Positions 52,083-64,000 of a stretch of DNA of 64,000 nucleotides are shown here, one piece after another; position 1 is the first letter of the stretch, and each line of letters begins with the position of its first letter. The stretch covers positions 7,509,934-7,573,933 of the forward strand of contig CM059574.1 of assembly GCA_030386875.1 (NCBI GenBank). Reading direction: 5' to 3'. The translations under genes were made by a program, and so were the position numbers. Source of the stretch: Morinoia aosen. Its lineage: Eukaryota > Arthropoda > Malacostraca > Amphipoda > Talitridae. Under the pieces are notes generated by a model, which saw only the letters and a program-made list of their open reading frames with translations, was not told the DNA's origin and did no database searches.

Positions 52083-53589
52083 GTTCCGACTGCGTGGCAT
52101 GTGAAGGTGGTATATTCGTTCATGGCTCCTAACACGGATTTGCGCTCGGTCTTTAACGTCATATTCAAAGAACGAAGAAACTGCTACAGTATGAAGACAC
52201 AATTAAGAACGATGCTAGCTCATACTTAAAGGATATGGACAGGAAATAATTTTTTAACAGTATAGAGATCTAAAACACACATTACATCAAGAGCAGCAGC
52301 AATAGTTCAGATGTTGTGGCAGAAGTTTTTGACGTTTGGATCAGAACTTAAAGATATGCCCGGGAATAGATTGTTCCCAAATACGGACGCAGATTTCCAG
52401 CGACTTGACTAGGCGTGGAAAGAAATTTCGTAGAGTACTACAACCAATTTGATCTTTACGCAAAAAATGTACCAATATTAGATGAGAGAAGTCTTTCACG
52501 AAGTATTGACAAGAGAAAGTTGTATACATACGCATGTTCTTGTGTCTATCCATCGGTATTAGCTAGTTTTCTGTATGATCTCATCTCATGATTTCAGTTT
52601 TGGTTATTGAGTAATACACTAAAACCTTCTCTTGAACAATATTTTTCCTCTTCAATTTCTGAAAATTAGCAATGTTTCTGCTGAGATAAATGTTTACATT
52701 CTTATGATGCAGCGTTCACAGACTCATTCTATCAGCAGTCTCAACATGCAAAGTAAAAAACGAACTACAGTAGTTATGAATTTATAAAATTGACTAACAA
52801 GTATTTAAATTGAAAACATAAATGAAATAGTGAATGAAGAAAAATACTAAATAAAACACTCTTTCAAAAGTTATACATCAAAGTAAAAAAATGGTGGCCA
52901 CAGTGGAAAACTGAATAAAATGTTTCTGAAATACTGATTGATAACTAAAAAAAAATTACCCTTTGATGAAATAACAAAATTTCACGTCTGTTTCAAAGCC
53001 GATAAAATTATAATAAAACGAAATATATAGGAACTAGAAATTATGAGAATATTATTGTATTGTGTAGAAATTATTTTTATGGGTAAAAACTATGGAAATC
53101 AAGCAGGGTTGGCTTCAATTTGCGTGAGTGTTGACTCTAAATGTGTAGACCAAAAGAATTTGTAGTATAGATGAAAAATTTGGAATGAGTGTAACTTATA
53201 ATTTATTCGTACCTATCCAACATATTACGAAGTTCAATGCGTCCAACTATATAAATGTATAGGAGCGATTTTAAGCCATTGGATACTTTATCTTAAAATT
53301 TGAAGAAATGTTCAAAAGTAAACTTATTCAAATAATGAGGAACGTATTCAGAAATTGGTTTACCATGGACTTTAGAATATTCAATTTTCAATTTTTTGTA
53401 CCTACAACTAAAACATAGTTGGATAACCAATGCATAGTTGTTCAGTTTCTTCGGGACTGCACTCATCGACAAAAAACTATAAATCAACAAACAGATGCTG
53501 GTCACAAGAATGCTGTTAAAGGAATGCGGAGGACACTAGGAAAAAAACTTCACTGCAGATGTTATAAGTGAAAAATATTCTGTAGGCTC
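52083..53589. other. Non-coding sequence
   Basis: AT-rich. Two 70-residue minus-strand ORFs (52341-52553, 53293-53505) are unrecognised and probably chance. Confidence 0.5.
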
Positions 53590-53945
53590 TATTGGTCGAA
53601 CGGGAAAAGACTGTTTATTGCTTTGAAACACAGTAAATTAAAAAAAAACTTGCTCAGAAGATTTATGACACTTCTGCAGTTAAATTTTATCAAAATTTTC
53701 ACTGCTGTTTCCACACTGGATGAAGTAACGGAACTCACATTATTTGCCTCTAATTTGAATATCATCGTAACAAGACCTGATAAAAGGAAAGTGCGTTGTG
53801 ACACTTGAAAAAAGGCTTACGGTTGCAAAAATACAAACCGTCAAATTCGTTAAAAGCAAATTCATGTTCATCTCTGTGTTTTGATATACTTCCCAATGTT
53901 TGAAGATGAAGATGCTAACTTCTTACGCAAGCTTAAGTATGTATA
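53590..53945 (+). pseudogene. Penelope-like element fragment: N-terminal RT region
   Basis: ORF 53623-53808 reads LTLFASNLNIIVTRPDKRKV. After frameshifts come TVKFVKSKF and FEDEDANFLRKLK. In PLEs the RT begins L.........IVITKPDKG.GVVI.D, followed by FLRKLK some 60 residues later. Order and spacing fit. The rest of the RT is not found downstream. Confidence 0.5.
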
Positions 53946-56200
53946 TATATAATTCATAATTGTTAACAATCACTATCCTATTTTTACCGTTCTTTTAGCT
54001 ATTTGTACACAAACGGGTTGGAGGCTTGGGAATGGAACATTCACAATCTCAACATTTTTAGGCGTTTACATGAAAAATTGTGGCTTCAACACTTATCGTC
54101 CAAGCTGGGGCCTATCACGTACAAGCAGTGTAGTGCTAATTTCTGCATTTTGTACTTACAAAAAACAAAAGTGTACATATATGTGCAATATCTGAGTGCT
54201 TAATATTTTAACGATAAGGTCACAATAGATTTAAAATGGGAAGACTATCTTAATTTTTTGACGTTAGAGTATACAGAGTAGACAAGGAATTTTTAACTCT
54301 TCATATTGGAAGTGGAGTATTACAGGATTTTTTGGCATTTTTTCATTTATATTCCATGGTGGATTTTTAAAGCGAACAGCCAATTCACTTCATTCAAAAG
54401 AGACTGCAAAAATATTTCAAGTAAAATAATTTCCAAAATGATGTCATACACTTCATGTCCTACTCTTCTCCATAAAGGCTTTCCTGTAAACACCGTTTGT
54501 TTAATAACTTTATATTTTTCGTGTTGTTGGGTTCAGTCATCAAACATGGTAGTAGAAGTCATAGACTGCAAAAATAAAATAGTAAGGCAAGGCCCCCTTC
54601 CGTTTCGGTGATATGAAAACGTTTAAACAAATTAGCAAGAGATCAATTTAAATTACTGACTACTTTTCAAACTCTTTAAATCTGCCCATTTTAAATTCAC
54701 TGTACACACACAGATTGATTACAGTCTTGAATGATTCGAAGGTTCCAAATGGCTCCAAAATTATGCGAAAAAAGTCCTGTAATATTACGATGAATGCGCC
54801 AGTCCTCAACAGTTTAATTTTTTTGAGAGGAAAGTAAAACTATTTTTCTCTCCCAGCAAGATTTTATTTCAATTATCAATCTGCACCTGAGACCTCTGCG
54901 TTTCTAATTGTGTTTATTTGTAATTTTACACTTCACCTACTACTTCTTTCACCGCGTCGCTTAGCCTCCTGAAGTGTTTTATTTACTGTGCGTTTTCTTC
55001 ACAATTTTTTGCCCTCAATTGGAATACTTTCCAGCAAATTTACACGATTTCGCTCATTATTTTGTTTGCTGGTACTGATGAACTGGACAACGTTTGTCAA
55101 ATTATTTTTTATTAAATTTTCAAGACAGCTGCTCAGTAGAAAAACTTTTCCCTATGAAAATATTTCAATGAACATTTAATCTTTTTTCATCTTGCTTCAA
55201 CATTTGGTGTCGACTCAAATCTTTAAAATGAATTTGACTTATAGAACCAAAATTTTTTGTTAATATCCTTGTTAGTGTACATCTAGCCTATAATAGACAG
55301 CAAAAAATCACCGTTACCCGTTATGAAATCAATAGAATAACCCCAATTCTAAAACGCATGCAAAAATGTGGGTGATAATAAAAATATCTAATACTAAAAT
55401 GAATGTTTTTTGCTCTGAATGAATTTACCGAGAATGAAATCTCACTGGCGTTGTGATGCTTCTCACTGAGATGAGCTACAGAGGCTCGACGTTCACATGG
55501 TAACCGAATAAGTGCTCTACCATTTAATTTTTTGACAGCGCTGAGAGTCCACCTTGATTTGCATTCCAGTCATCGAAAACTCAATATTCATTATTAATTT
55601 TTGCTTGTTCTAGTCGCTTGCTGCGGTATATTCAATTTCAATCATGATTTATAGATTATCGAAGCGAAATCTTAGATGAAGTTTACATAAATGCTGATGT
55701 AGGAAAACACTCACGTAAAATTGAAGAAATTGAATCAAAATAAAAGTTTTAGAGTGAAACTGCACTCATTTCAAGTATCTATGGAAAAAGGATGGAAACA
55801 TGTTTAGGTAAAAAAAAACGTTCCAGCAAATTTATGTCACGAAACGGACAAGGCTGGTACCCATCCGTGTTCGTAGTGGGGACTCTAAACCTCATAGTAG
55901 AAGGTGAAAAATGAAAACACTGAGCGGAAATAACACAGAACAGGTGGAAAATACAGATAAAGTAACTACTGATCTGTTCACTCCACACCAGTACCCCAGT
56001 TCAACATGGGAAATATAACACCTGGCTAACATTTATTATTACTTTATTTAAGTGCTAATGTTGAACACGTGATTGACATGAAGCACGCTCAGCAAACACT
56101 GAGCAAATTACGAAACACAGCACTAGTAAATTACTTGCACGCACTTTGTAACCCAACCCTACCAAGGCAACCTAGTAGGAGACACATCCTATCCAACCTT
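53946..56200. other. Non-coding sequence
   Basis: No supported gene. ORFs at 54003-54203, 54306-54611 and 54988-55179 have no recognisable motif. Confidence 0.5.
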
Positions 56201-57640
56201 AGATGAACACAGCGCGCGCGAATAAACACAATTAACATGATGTCAAGTAACACATGGCTCCTATCAATCAAGCTGCACGAAGAAAGATGATGGAATGGCG
56301 CCGAGTTCTTTCTTATTTATTGGCACCTGTGCAAAACACTGCCACGTTAGCAACTTCCCTTTGTGTAGATGCCGGCTGAGCTCCCTTTTGTGCTCAGGAG
56401 TTTCATAACGACAACTCGGTGTGTCACCCAACGATCGGGTGAGAATCATCGTCATTCTCGCATTACTGCGATGTAGCCCGCAAGTGACAGAGTCTCCCCA
56501 GCTGTGTCGAGAGCCCTTGGTTGCAGAGAGTACCCAGGCTGCGGCGATATGACCCACCTGCCTGGGAACAATAAACAGGGTTGCATAATCCATTCCCCGA
56601 GACATGAACGTCATTAAATCCCCCCTAAAAAATTGAATTGATTTAGTTTTACTCCCAATTTAAAGGATTCTCACTAGGTTCCAATCGAACATACTAAAAA
56701 TATTCATTTTCCCTCTGAATGCATACTAAAAACGAAGTACATTAATTCCGAACATTTTACTTGACAGACAATCTAGCCTTTCCCCACACAATTAATTTTA
56801 ACTAACTCCCTCCCCATATTTTTATTCCACTGTGTAAAAACATATAATCCCATTTAAATGAATTCCCTCTGAGAAATAATTTAAATAATTCTTTCACCCT
56901 ATATCACAGTGAAACTCTAAATACGAGAACAATTCGAGAAAAATCTAAAAATGCAAAACCCAAAGAACTAATTTGCATTCTAATGTTAACAATGAAAATC
57001 ACTTAGCCCCGCTTGAGACAACACTTCAATGAAAATAAAAATTGTCACCCATATCTACTTGAATCACTCCAATCTTTTTAAGAACACAAATTTAATGAGC
57101 TGAATGAGATTAGGATTCCCTTCACTTTTCTAACAAAGAACATTATCTCACCTCCCCTCGTGGAACACACGGGCCTACATCCTGCACTGGGTCTGTAAAT
57201 CGGTGAAATAGACCGGCTAGCATACTCCCTGCGCTATTTATATGTCCCCCCGAACAAGGGGCGCGCATCGGCTGAGCGGAGGCCCGCCAAAGCCGGAGGC
57301 CTGCTATTAGCTATCCCTCGAGCGTCACTTTCTTGTGCTACGTGTCCTTCTCCCAAATTTGAAATTACTCCGCGCTTCCCTCTTAAATACAAACACCCCT
57401 TAGTTCCCTTGCTCGTAGGTGATAATCTTCTTAACCCACTATTTTCCTATGCTATGTTGTTTGTTTAGAATAACTCCCGTATATGTTATGTATTTCGGAC
57501 TAGCTCTCAATGCAGCCTCTACCCCCTACGTACTCCTCCCTGCTGATGTCCTCTCTTCCTATACCCCTCGGTTCGCGCAGCGGCGACCGGTTGCCTGCCT
57601 TTGGAGCGCCGGTTGTCTACACACATATATATATGTATAG
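56201..57640 (-). repeat. LTR-like GC-rich segment, tentative
   Basis: On the minus strand, a TATA-like ATAAATAG box (about 57230) is followed by GC-rich sequence. About 900 bases on comes CCAATAAATAAGAAAGAACTCGG (about 56300-56325), which looks like a poly(A) signal and cleavage region. The minus-strand ORF 56264-56614 (116 residues) has no recognised domain and overlaps this putative transcript end. No second copy is in the window, so a solo LTR or a truncated element are only possibilities. Confidence 0.25.
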
Positions 57641-57693
57641 CGTCATATTGCATATATTACAACATTCAGTACAAAGAATAGCAACAGAAACTA

Positions 57694-57785
57694 TTGGCAA
57701 AGGCCAATAGTTTCCATAATGCTAACTCAGTATTATAATGCTAACTCAGTATTTCTACCATAATGCTAACTCAGTATTTCTAGAA
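57694..57785 (+). repeat. Hairpin plus short tandem repeat
   Basis: AAACTATTGGC AAAG GCCAATAGTTT forms a perfect hairpin (57689-57715). Three copies of ATAATGCTAACTCAGTAT follow directly. Confidence 0.8.
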
Positions 57786-58863
57786 TTGTTGAAAATAGTT
57801 TTGTTCAATGATGACTTGCATCAATGAAATGAAGTACGCCCCCGTGTTTTCAGATGACCGGGGAGAGAAATGGTCCAAATATTTAAAGTTTTTTTATCGA
57901 AATTGATTTATTTCAATTGGAAGGGTGGCTCGAATTTCACTGCTAGGAGTCAGTAAAAGTGCTACAATAACATGATTAATTGATTATCGCATATGTTCAA
58001 ATTAATATATTATCAACTTTCTGCTAGACCTTACCCAACATTTGTATTCTTAGCGCTTTGGTCAAAATTCTTGGAATACTGTATTTATCAAGCATGTTTC
58101 CTCTTTGCTTCACGGTAGGAGAAGTTGAGTTTGATTTTACATGAAAACTCTAATTTTGTAAATTTCCGAGGAATTAAAATTTTCTAACTAGTTTCGTATA
58201 TTCGATTACTTTTTGAGAAATAGCTGTTGGATGAAAGAAATGTCTTTTAAGTAAATCCTCCAAGTGATCTCGCTCGGGCAGTTGTGCTATTGCTTTTTGT
58301 TTATCAGCTTGAATTTAATGTCCTTAAATTTTTAGATTGAAGCCTGAATTAGTTTTCAAACAGAGATAAAATGTATGTTACTGACCTAGCTGCTGCACTA
58401 TCACTTGTTGTTTAGCTCTTAGGGTAATCCATAATTTGGCTATACTTTCGAAAAAGAACATTAAGCTCCATGGGTGAAAAGACATCATACCAACTCACTT
58501 GATAATTGCTGCCGTGTTTATTTGTGAGAGAACTGTTAGCTGAAAATCAAGTTCACAGAGTCGGTAAATTTATTTACTTGACTTTTCATGGCTTAGTTTT
58601 GTTGTGACACTACAATTTTTTAATTCAACGTTTATGGTAGCGGTGGAGACCCATGGAATGGAGCTTGTTTTGGCTCTACAATTGCAAATTAGGTCTTCAA
58701 AAAATGTTCCCTTGATCGCTGCAATGTTTGTCTGAATAATGACTATTAATCATCTGACCACCTTATTCACTCAGTTTATATGAAAAATGTACACTTACTT
58801 AACTCATTTTAAATATTTACTTGAAGGACTGTAAATGATCATGTTATCCCATTAAATTTTCGT
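57786..58863. other. Non-coding sequence
   Basis: AT-rich; nothing recognised. Confidence 0.5.
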
Positions 58864-58992
58864 GTAACTCACTGTAAATACACACATGACCCACTGTAAT
58901 GCGTGTGACCGACAGTAAAGAAATACCCTATTCAAAGTTAATTATCATGTAACCCATAGTAAATACTCGTGTAACCAACTATGAGTAATTAT
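58864..58992 (+). repeat. Degenerate short tandem repeat
   Basis: About five irregular units of the type GTGTAACYCACTGTAAATAC. Confidence 0.45.
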
Positions 58993-59389
58993 GACACACA
59001 TTTTTATTATTCGTTCGGCAATGGCAACCCGAACCGAACCGAAGGCAATGGCCACAAAGCAGTTGAGTGTTATTATCTACGTGTGTGTTTAGATCATGGC
59101 CTGTACACAAATTGAGCCGGAACTCAAAAAAATTTGTCATATCGACTCCAAGAAAAAAAATGGCAGTTTAGTGTCAATCACAATTGATAGCTGAATCGTA
59201 GAGCGAATTCACGATCAGTTTACAACCCTATATAAATAATTATCCGTCACGAATGTCGCAGGGAAGAATAAAATTCCCAGAAATTCATTCTTGGAAATGT
59301 TCTGTTTTGAGATTGCACTTCATATTTACTGACTTGGATTTGAAGAAAATTATTCAAAAAATTCCATCAAACTGATGCTCTGGTAGCAG
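58993..59389. other. Non-coding sequence
   Basis: No gene seen. It ends in an acceptor-like GGTAGCAG. Confidence 0.45.
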
Positions 59390-59454
59390 CATCATGTGGA
59401 CTGGTCTGACAAGACACCGAGGACATAATTATCAGTGGATGACTCGAGTACCTT
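59390..59454 (+). CDS. Candidate short exon with lectin-like WTGL motif
   Basis: A 65-bp open segment between GGTAGCAG and GTGAGT. One frame reads IMWTGLTRHRGHNYQWMTRVP. WTGL followed by a W-x-W or Q-W-M strand is typical of C-type-lectin folds. The phase (one base before the first full codon, one after the last) does not fit a direct join to the exon at 49085-49202. That exon also ends in its own WLG, so a missing exon or a second lectin domain would be needed. Short and therefore uncertain. Confidence 0.35.
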
Positions 59455-62400
59455 GTGAGTATTACAGTTTGGGGGAATCCAGCGGCAGGTTCTATAGAGA
59501 AGTGCACTTTATGAGATGTTGGTCCCTGCACCTCGTCAGCAAACGATCGACGTTACTAGACGTCAGTTCGTGGTAAGTTGTGGATTTTATGTTGAGCCAG
59601 AGCCAGGAACTAGCGTGTAAAGGACTTTTTGTATAGTCCAAATTACTGCCTCGTGCGTACCTTGCGCGAATTAAAGTTCTTCAAGCACCTTCCTATAGCC
59701 ACATCGATATATAAATTCAAGAACCTTAAAAAAGTTATGCACTATAACGCTGCACGCCCGGCGTGATTTAACTCGAGCATAAAACTTTCATACAACCTGT
59801 AGCTTCAAGTGGTATGTTTTCTGCCAAGAAACTTTAAAGTGAGATTGCTTCTACAGAATCTGAAACGCATTATTCAAGCAACTTTGCATTGCCTGTTTAC
59901 GTACGTTCAGGGTTAGCAATGCAAGCACGAATAGCAGCGTTTATGAATGTTAATGCTCATTACTGGTATGTCTTTCTCTAACGGATGCAGGAATTGATGT
60001 GCACGCGCGTCACCGTCATAAGTTATAAGCCTGGGCAAAGGACGTGGGCATTTAACTAAGTTCGACTCCGCGCGTAATATCGAAAACTTATATATTTATT
60101 TTTTGAGTCAACTTGCATAAGCGTAAGTTTACGCATGAATACGGGCGTCGAAAATTTGAATAAAATTTTGCGGAAATGTTTAACCTGTGGAATTGCATTC
60201 TAAAAAAATACTTGCAAAGAATCTACTCTGACTACCGATGAATTAAGACACGAAATACACCACAGTAAGCAATGAGCATTCGAAGTGGAACAGACTGTAA
60301 ACATGATAAAAAAAGAGGAGGAATGCTCACTTTGCTCAGTCGGGATTGTCAGGTTGGCGTTCTGTCCCATATTTTTTAGAAGTTAGCACTTTTCACAAGT
60401 GAACTATGACCAGAAAGACCGGTCAGTCTCAGGCAGAGTTTCTGGATTTGCTGTTATCTTTTTAATTTCACGCTATCGTGTTATTTTTATTTCAGAGGGA
60501 TGATGCGTTAGTAAGAACTGTCTTCAAGTGGGCTCTGAATGCATTTTTCCTTATTTTTGTTCCTGGAGTTTAGTAACTTTATGGAGTAATTTCCATCGAT
60601 GTGAGTAAGCTGTCAAACCTGTCCAGTCAGAAATGGCTGCGTCAATAACATAGCCTCAGGGACTGCCGTTGAGGAGAATCTTTTATCTCATTATTCTGCA
60701 AATTATTGATTCATTGGTAGAATATGGTAATTATCATTACCGACCGATGGTGTCTACTTTTTGCTTGTTTGATACACTTTAAAACGGAATACCGTATCTG
60801 TGTGATGAAAAAATAAATCTGTGCAAAATTAAACATCTACTTACTCGAAAAATTAGTCGAATAATACTGAAATCGACAAAAGAACTTGAAGTGGAGCTCT
60901 GAAATTTGATAAATTTCAGATTTTACTTCTACGGAAGCTCTAGCCACCAATCACGATAAGCGACGGCGGAGAATACTAAAAAAAGTTTACTTAGCTAAAC
61001 TTATTGAGTTTCTGCTTTGAGGATTTCAGCCACAAAAGGAGAACGATAAGGAAAGAATTGAAATGTACCAATCGATGATGCCACTTTTTCTTATTTGTGC
61101 ATAAAATAAATGCTAATTGTTAAATCACTGAGGAGAGCTATTTGTAACTGCCATTTTTACTGTGACAACAATCATTAGTGGAAAACTGCGAACACAATTT
61201 CAAAGCCTGTGAACAACATATACCTAGACTCACCATTTCTAAATCATTTTCTGTTTTGTAATCAAAATTTTACTCTTTTTAAGCTAATGGGTTCTAATTT
61301 TTGTACCATACACAGAGCGTGGGCAGAGGCTATAACAAAGCAAACAGTTAACGAGATCATTAGAGTTTTATGAGTTTGCTGACCACCTATGACCCTTTTC
61401 GATCGTGTCATTTACATTAGTAATTTTGCGGACGCGTTTTTCGTGCGATAGGTGTCAGATTGCTCAGGTGAATTACATGGTGTGAGAATTTCAAATTCCA
61501 CGGGATGATATTGCTAAACAATGTATTTTGAATATCACACTAAATTATCTCTAAAATTAGAAAGTTGTCAGTAGCAGAACCAAGCAAGTAAAAAAAATCT
61601 GAGTTTAACGAGCGTACATATTGGGGTGATGCAAAAAACTCGACTGTGACTGACTTCTTTATAGACTTTCAAATATTTTTCTGCAGGCCACCAAAATGCA
61701 CTCTGCAAAAATTTAAGCAAAAAAAATATAAGGAGATAGCGGGGTAACTTTTAAAATGGTAAAATCGTAATAAAATATGGAGTGCAACTCAAAATTATAC
61801 AGTTTCTTCAAATTTTGAAAATATGAAAATACTCAATTTAGGTTCGGTTGTCGAACACTGCTAATATTATCAGTACCTTCAATTTATCTAGCGGGAAATC
61901 GTCATATATGGTGTCAACATTTTTGTCACCAAAGATGGCGCCTCCCAAGCTTCGAACGCAGCGCACTTTTCTTTTTTATTCCCATAATTTTGATGCCTAC
62001 CAGTTGAGTGGTTTCAGTTTTTCGGACCTTGTTTGCTGAGTGGTACTTTTATTCTGTTCTGTATATTATCACGAGAGCGCACGTATCGTCAAATTAAGTG
62101 CTTTTATGCGCTGGGCAATGTCGGTAGTGTGTATTTATGTTATACTAGCTTTGATATTTCTATTTAAATGCTGTTTGTACGATAATGAGGAACAGTCGAC
62201 AATACGGAACTTTCCCTTCATAATTATATATGTTAGTTAAACCACTATAATTGGTTACCTTTGTGCATTAAGAATATGTTTGAGCAATCCTTCAAGTACC
62301 TATATAATTTAAAAAAACAGTAGTTGCAGTTAAGGGTGTTCATATTTAGGCCCACATTGAGGACATATACATGGGCATTTCTTTATAGGTTTCGAACTTT

Positions 62401-62520
62401 ATTTTTTACAAAAACATTCATAAGTTTAAATCTATGTTTTTGGGATAATACCTGCTGATCGAAATATTACAATCGAGTTTGTAAAAGAAGGGAAATTAAA
62501 GTGAGAAATATTGTAAAAAA
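59455..62520. other. Non-coding sequence
   Basis: AT-rich. ORFs at 61848-62240 are adjoining frames without recognised motifs. No further lectin-like exon found by eye. Confidence 0.5.
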
Positions 62521-62760
62521 ACGACGTAAAAATTTCTCGTGTTTGAGCAATTATCACGAAGTTTAAAGAGACAGGTAAAGCCACAGACAAAAGCAGGTTG
62601 AGGAGAAAAAAGAAGTCCCGGGACTTATAAACTTAAGAAAAGCTTTCACGAAAACTGCGTCGAAAACCTCGTTCACAATGAACAGGATTGAAATAGTTGG
62701 CGGTAACAAAGCACCCATGTAGCGAATTTTCAATGAAGATATGAGGGAGAAATATTGTAA
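62521..62760 (+). pseudogene. Tc1/mariner-like transposase DNA-binding remnant
   Basis: The plus strand reads AIITKFKETGKATDKSRLRRKKKSRD, then AFTKTASK and MNRIEIVGGN. This resembles the ISRIIxKFKETGSVxDKxRSGRxR..T segment and following helix of Tc1-like transposases. There is a stop directly upstream and frameshifts after. No DDE domain is seen. Confidence 0.4.
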
Positions 62761-64000
62761 AATAAATTATCGTTGTGAGCTAACTGAATGCCTTGAGAGA
62801 ATGGTCTCAGAACTGAAAGTTAGAGTCTATTGTTTGGCGGTGTAATGCTAGTTTCGGAACTCAGTAACGACATATATGAAAAAATTTTATTTAAAAAAAA
62901 CGAACAGTATGAACGGGTTATGGAGTTCTTCACGAGCTGTTGAAGGTATGCAACATGGCATTGAAATCCACTATCTGTTATGTTCACAGCAGCTGTAAGA
63001 ACCACGGGAAACCCTCTGCTGGTATTTATCCCCTCCCTTGTGAAACTCAGCTCGCTTGCAGCAGTGTAGTTCTAATATTTTGTAAACTCGCGAGGTATCA
63101 TTTGCTGAAGTACACTTCCTTAATTGATCTACTGTTGAAACCTTCGACATAATTCAGCAACTCTCTTGGCTCTAATTAACTCAAATCTGGATGCGAAGAA
63201 ATAACCAGCGTTCATCAACAAGAGCCAATGGCACCCTAAAATGGTCCAAACGCTAATCCTTTAAATTTTTCTATCTTGCGTTTTGTAAGGACAAAGAAAT
63301 CTCTTAGTTTTCTTTTCTGTGTCTCTTGATTTTGATCCAGTAAAACCCCTAATAAAAAGGAGAGGAGTTTGACGCTAGGAAATTCGAACTACTCGCGCTG
63401 CATTTGCATTCAGACTTATAGTTGTAACTTTCAACAGGGTAAGTTATATTGAATAAATAGGAAGGTTTCTGATTCTATCATTATATTATTGCGTAATAAG
63501 TTTAATAACCCTCGGCTTTAAAATCGCACATGTCGTAGTTCACAAAGCTGCTAAAATGTTGGAAGCCATCGTTACGAGACACCATGCATATATGAGAAAA
63601 TCGCATCCCCTCTTCTAGGACCAGGTTGGATTCCCAAATTTTTAAAGAAACGTAGCCTCCCTTTCTCAAACGAGTGCTAAAATTTTTTTAAACACGAATA
63701 AAAGGGAATCTGTATAATGATTTCGATGTGGTGTGATTTTACAACAGTGCACTTTGTGTTTAGTTCAAATTCAGTATTTCTGTAGTGCCACAGTTTACAT
63801 CACGATAGTTTTAAGTACAGTTTCCCTAATCATCATCGCAGAATGTCTGAGATTTACGCTAGATTTTAAATAGCCCATTAAAATAGGTAAAGTTTCATTT
63901 TATATAAGCACAAAGATAAAGCCCAATATCGAACTTGAGATTTCGTGATGAAAAAATGTAGCTTCTTATACTTCCATCGGCAGCCGTGGAAGCCGTCGTT
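62761..64000. other. Non-coding sequence
   Basis: AT-rich. ORFs at 62820-63005 (minus) and 62940-63152 (plus) overlap each other and show no known motif. Confidence 0.5.

Noticed and set aside
52341..53505. Two ~70-residue minus-strand ORFs as small host genes
   Set aside because: No motif, no splice or start context, AT-driven composition.

Overview
The window looks like repeat-dominated nuclear DNA of an arthropod, most likely an insect. This rests on AT-rich sequence, intron-type splice signals, and the mobile-element mix: Ty3/gypsy, Penelope-like, PIF/Harbinger, piggyBac-type and mariner-type elements and a non-LTR retrotransposon. There are no bacterial-style operons. I cannot name the species. 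Nearly all recognisable coding sequence belongs to mobile elements, most of it broken. The only probable host gene is a set of small exons at 41.5-59.5 kb, at least one of which looks like part of a C-type-lectin-like domain.

Layout, left half. 1-8.06 kb: two Penelope-like element (PLE) pieces in inverted orientation. The GIY-YIG part of the plus-strand piece is split by a 6.6-kb PIF/Harbinger-type DNA transposon (1163-7773). That transposon holds a decayed transposase gene, a piggyBac-type MITE, another PLE scrap and an unrecognised cysteine-rich ORF. 8.1-18.7 kb: a decayed, rearranged Ty3/gypsy element (gypsy-1). Its 3' LTR, small ORF3, pol and gag C-terminus are on the minus strand, while its 5' LTR, leader and gag N-terminus are inverted onto the plus strand. 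It also carries a 1.55-kb non-coding repeat and a MITE. 19.86-20.45 kb: a mariner-type MITE. 21.1-22.37 kb: a 5'-truncated LINE. 22.37-29.62 kb: a 0.9-1.0-kb inverted repeat pair with 95-bp subrepeats. It encloses a second copy of the 1.55-kb repeat, a 758-bp foldback made of nested palindromes and a transposase helix-turn-helix remnant. 29.86-30.51 kb: a small DNA element with perfect 21-bp ends and a MADF-domain fragment.

Layout, right half. 31.35-40.82 kb: gypsy-2, a young and almost intact Ty3/gypsy element on the minus strand. It has near-identical 329/328-bp LTRs, gag, a -1 frameshift site, pro-RT-RNaseH-IN with one homopolymer frameshift, and a small one-helix membrane ORF3. 41.49-42.18 kb: a candidate host exon with a signal peptide. 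42.49-48.49 kb: a young LTR retrotransposon with 1203-bp LTRs and no recognisable gag or pol. 49.09 and 59.39 kb: short lectin-like candidate exons. 53.6 kb: a PLE fragment. 56.2-57.6 kb: an LTR-like GC-rich segment. 62.5 kb: a Tc1/mariner-like remnant. The rest is AT-rich with no gene I can support.

The most notable signal is shared by the two diverged gypsy elements. Both carry a third ORF that is not a normal envelope gene but a roughly 80-110-residue protein with one transmembrane helix, placed behind a splice-acceptor-like sequence. Both also have a T-run gag-pol frameshift site of the HIV type. These elements may encode a small accessory membrane protein instead of Env.
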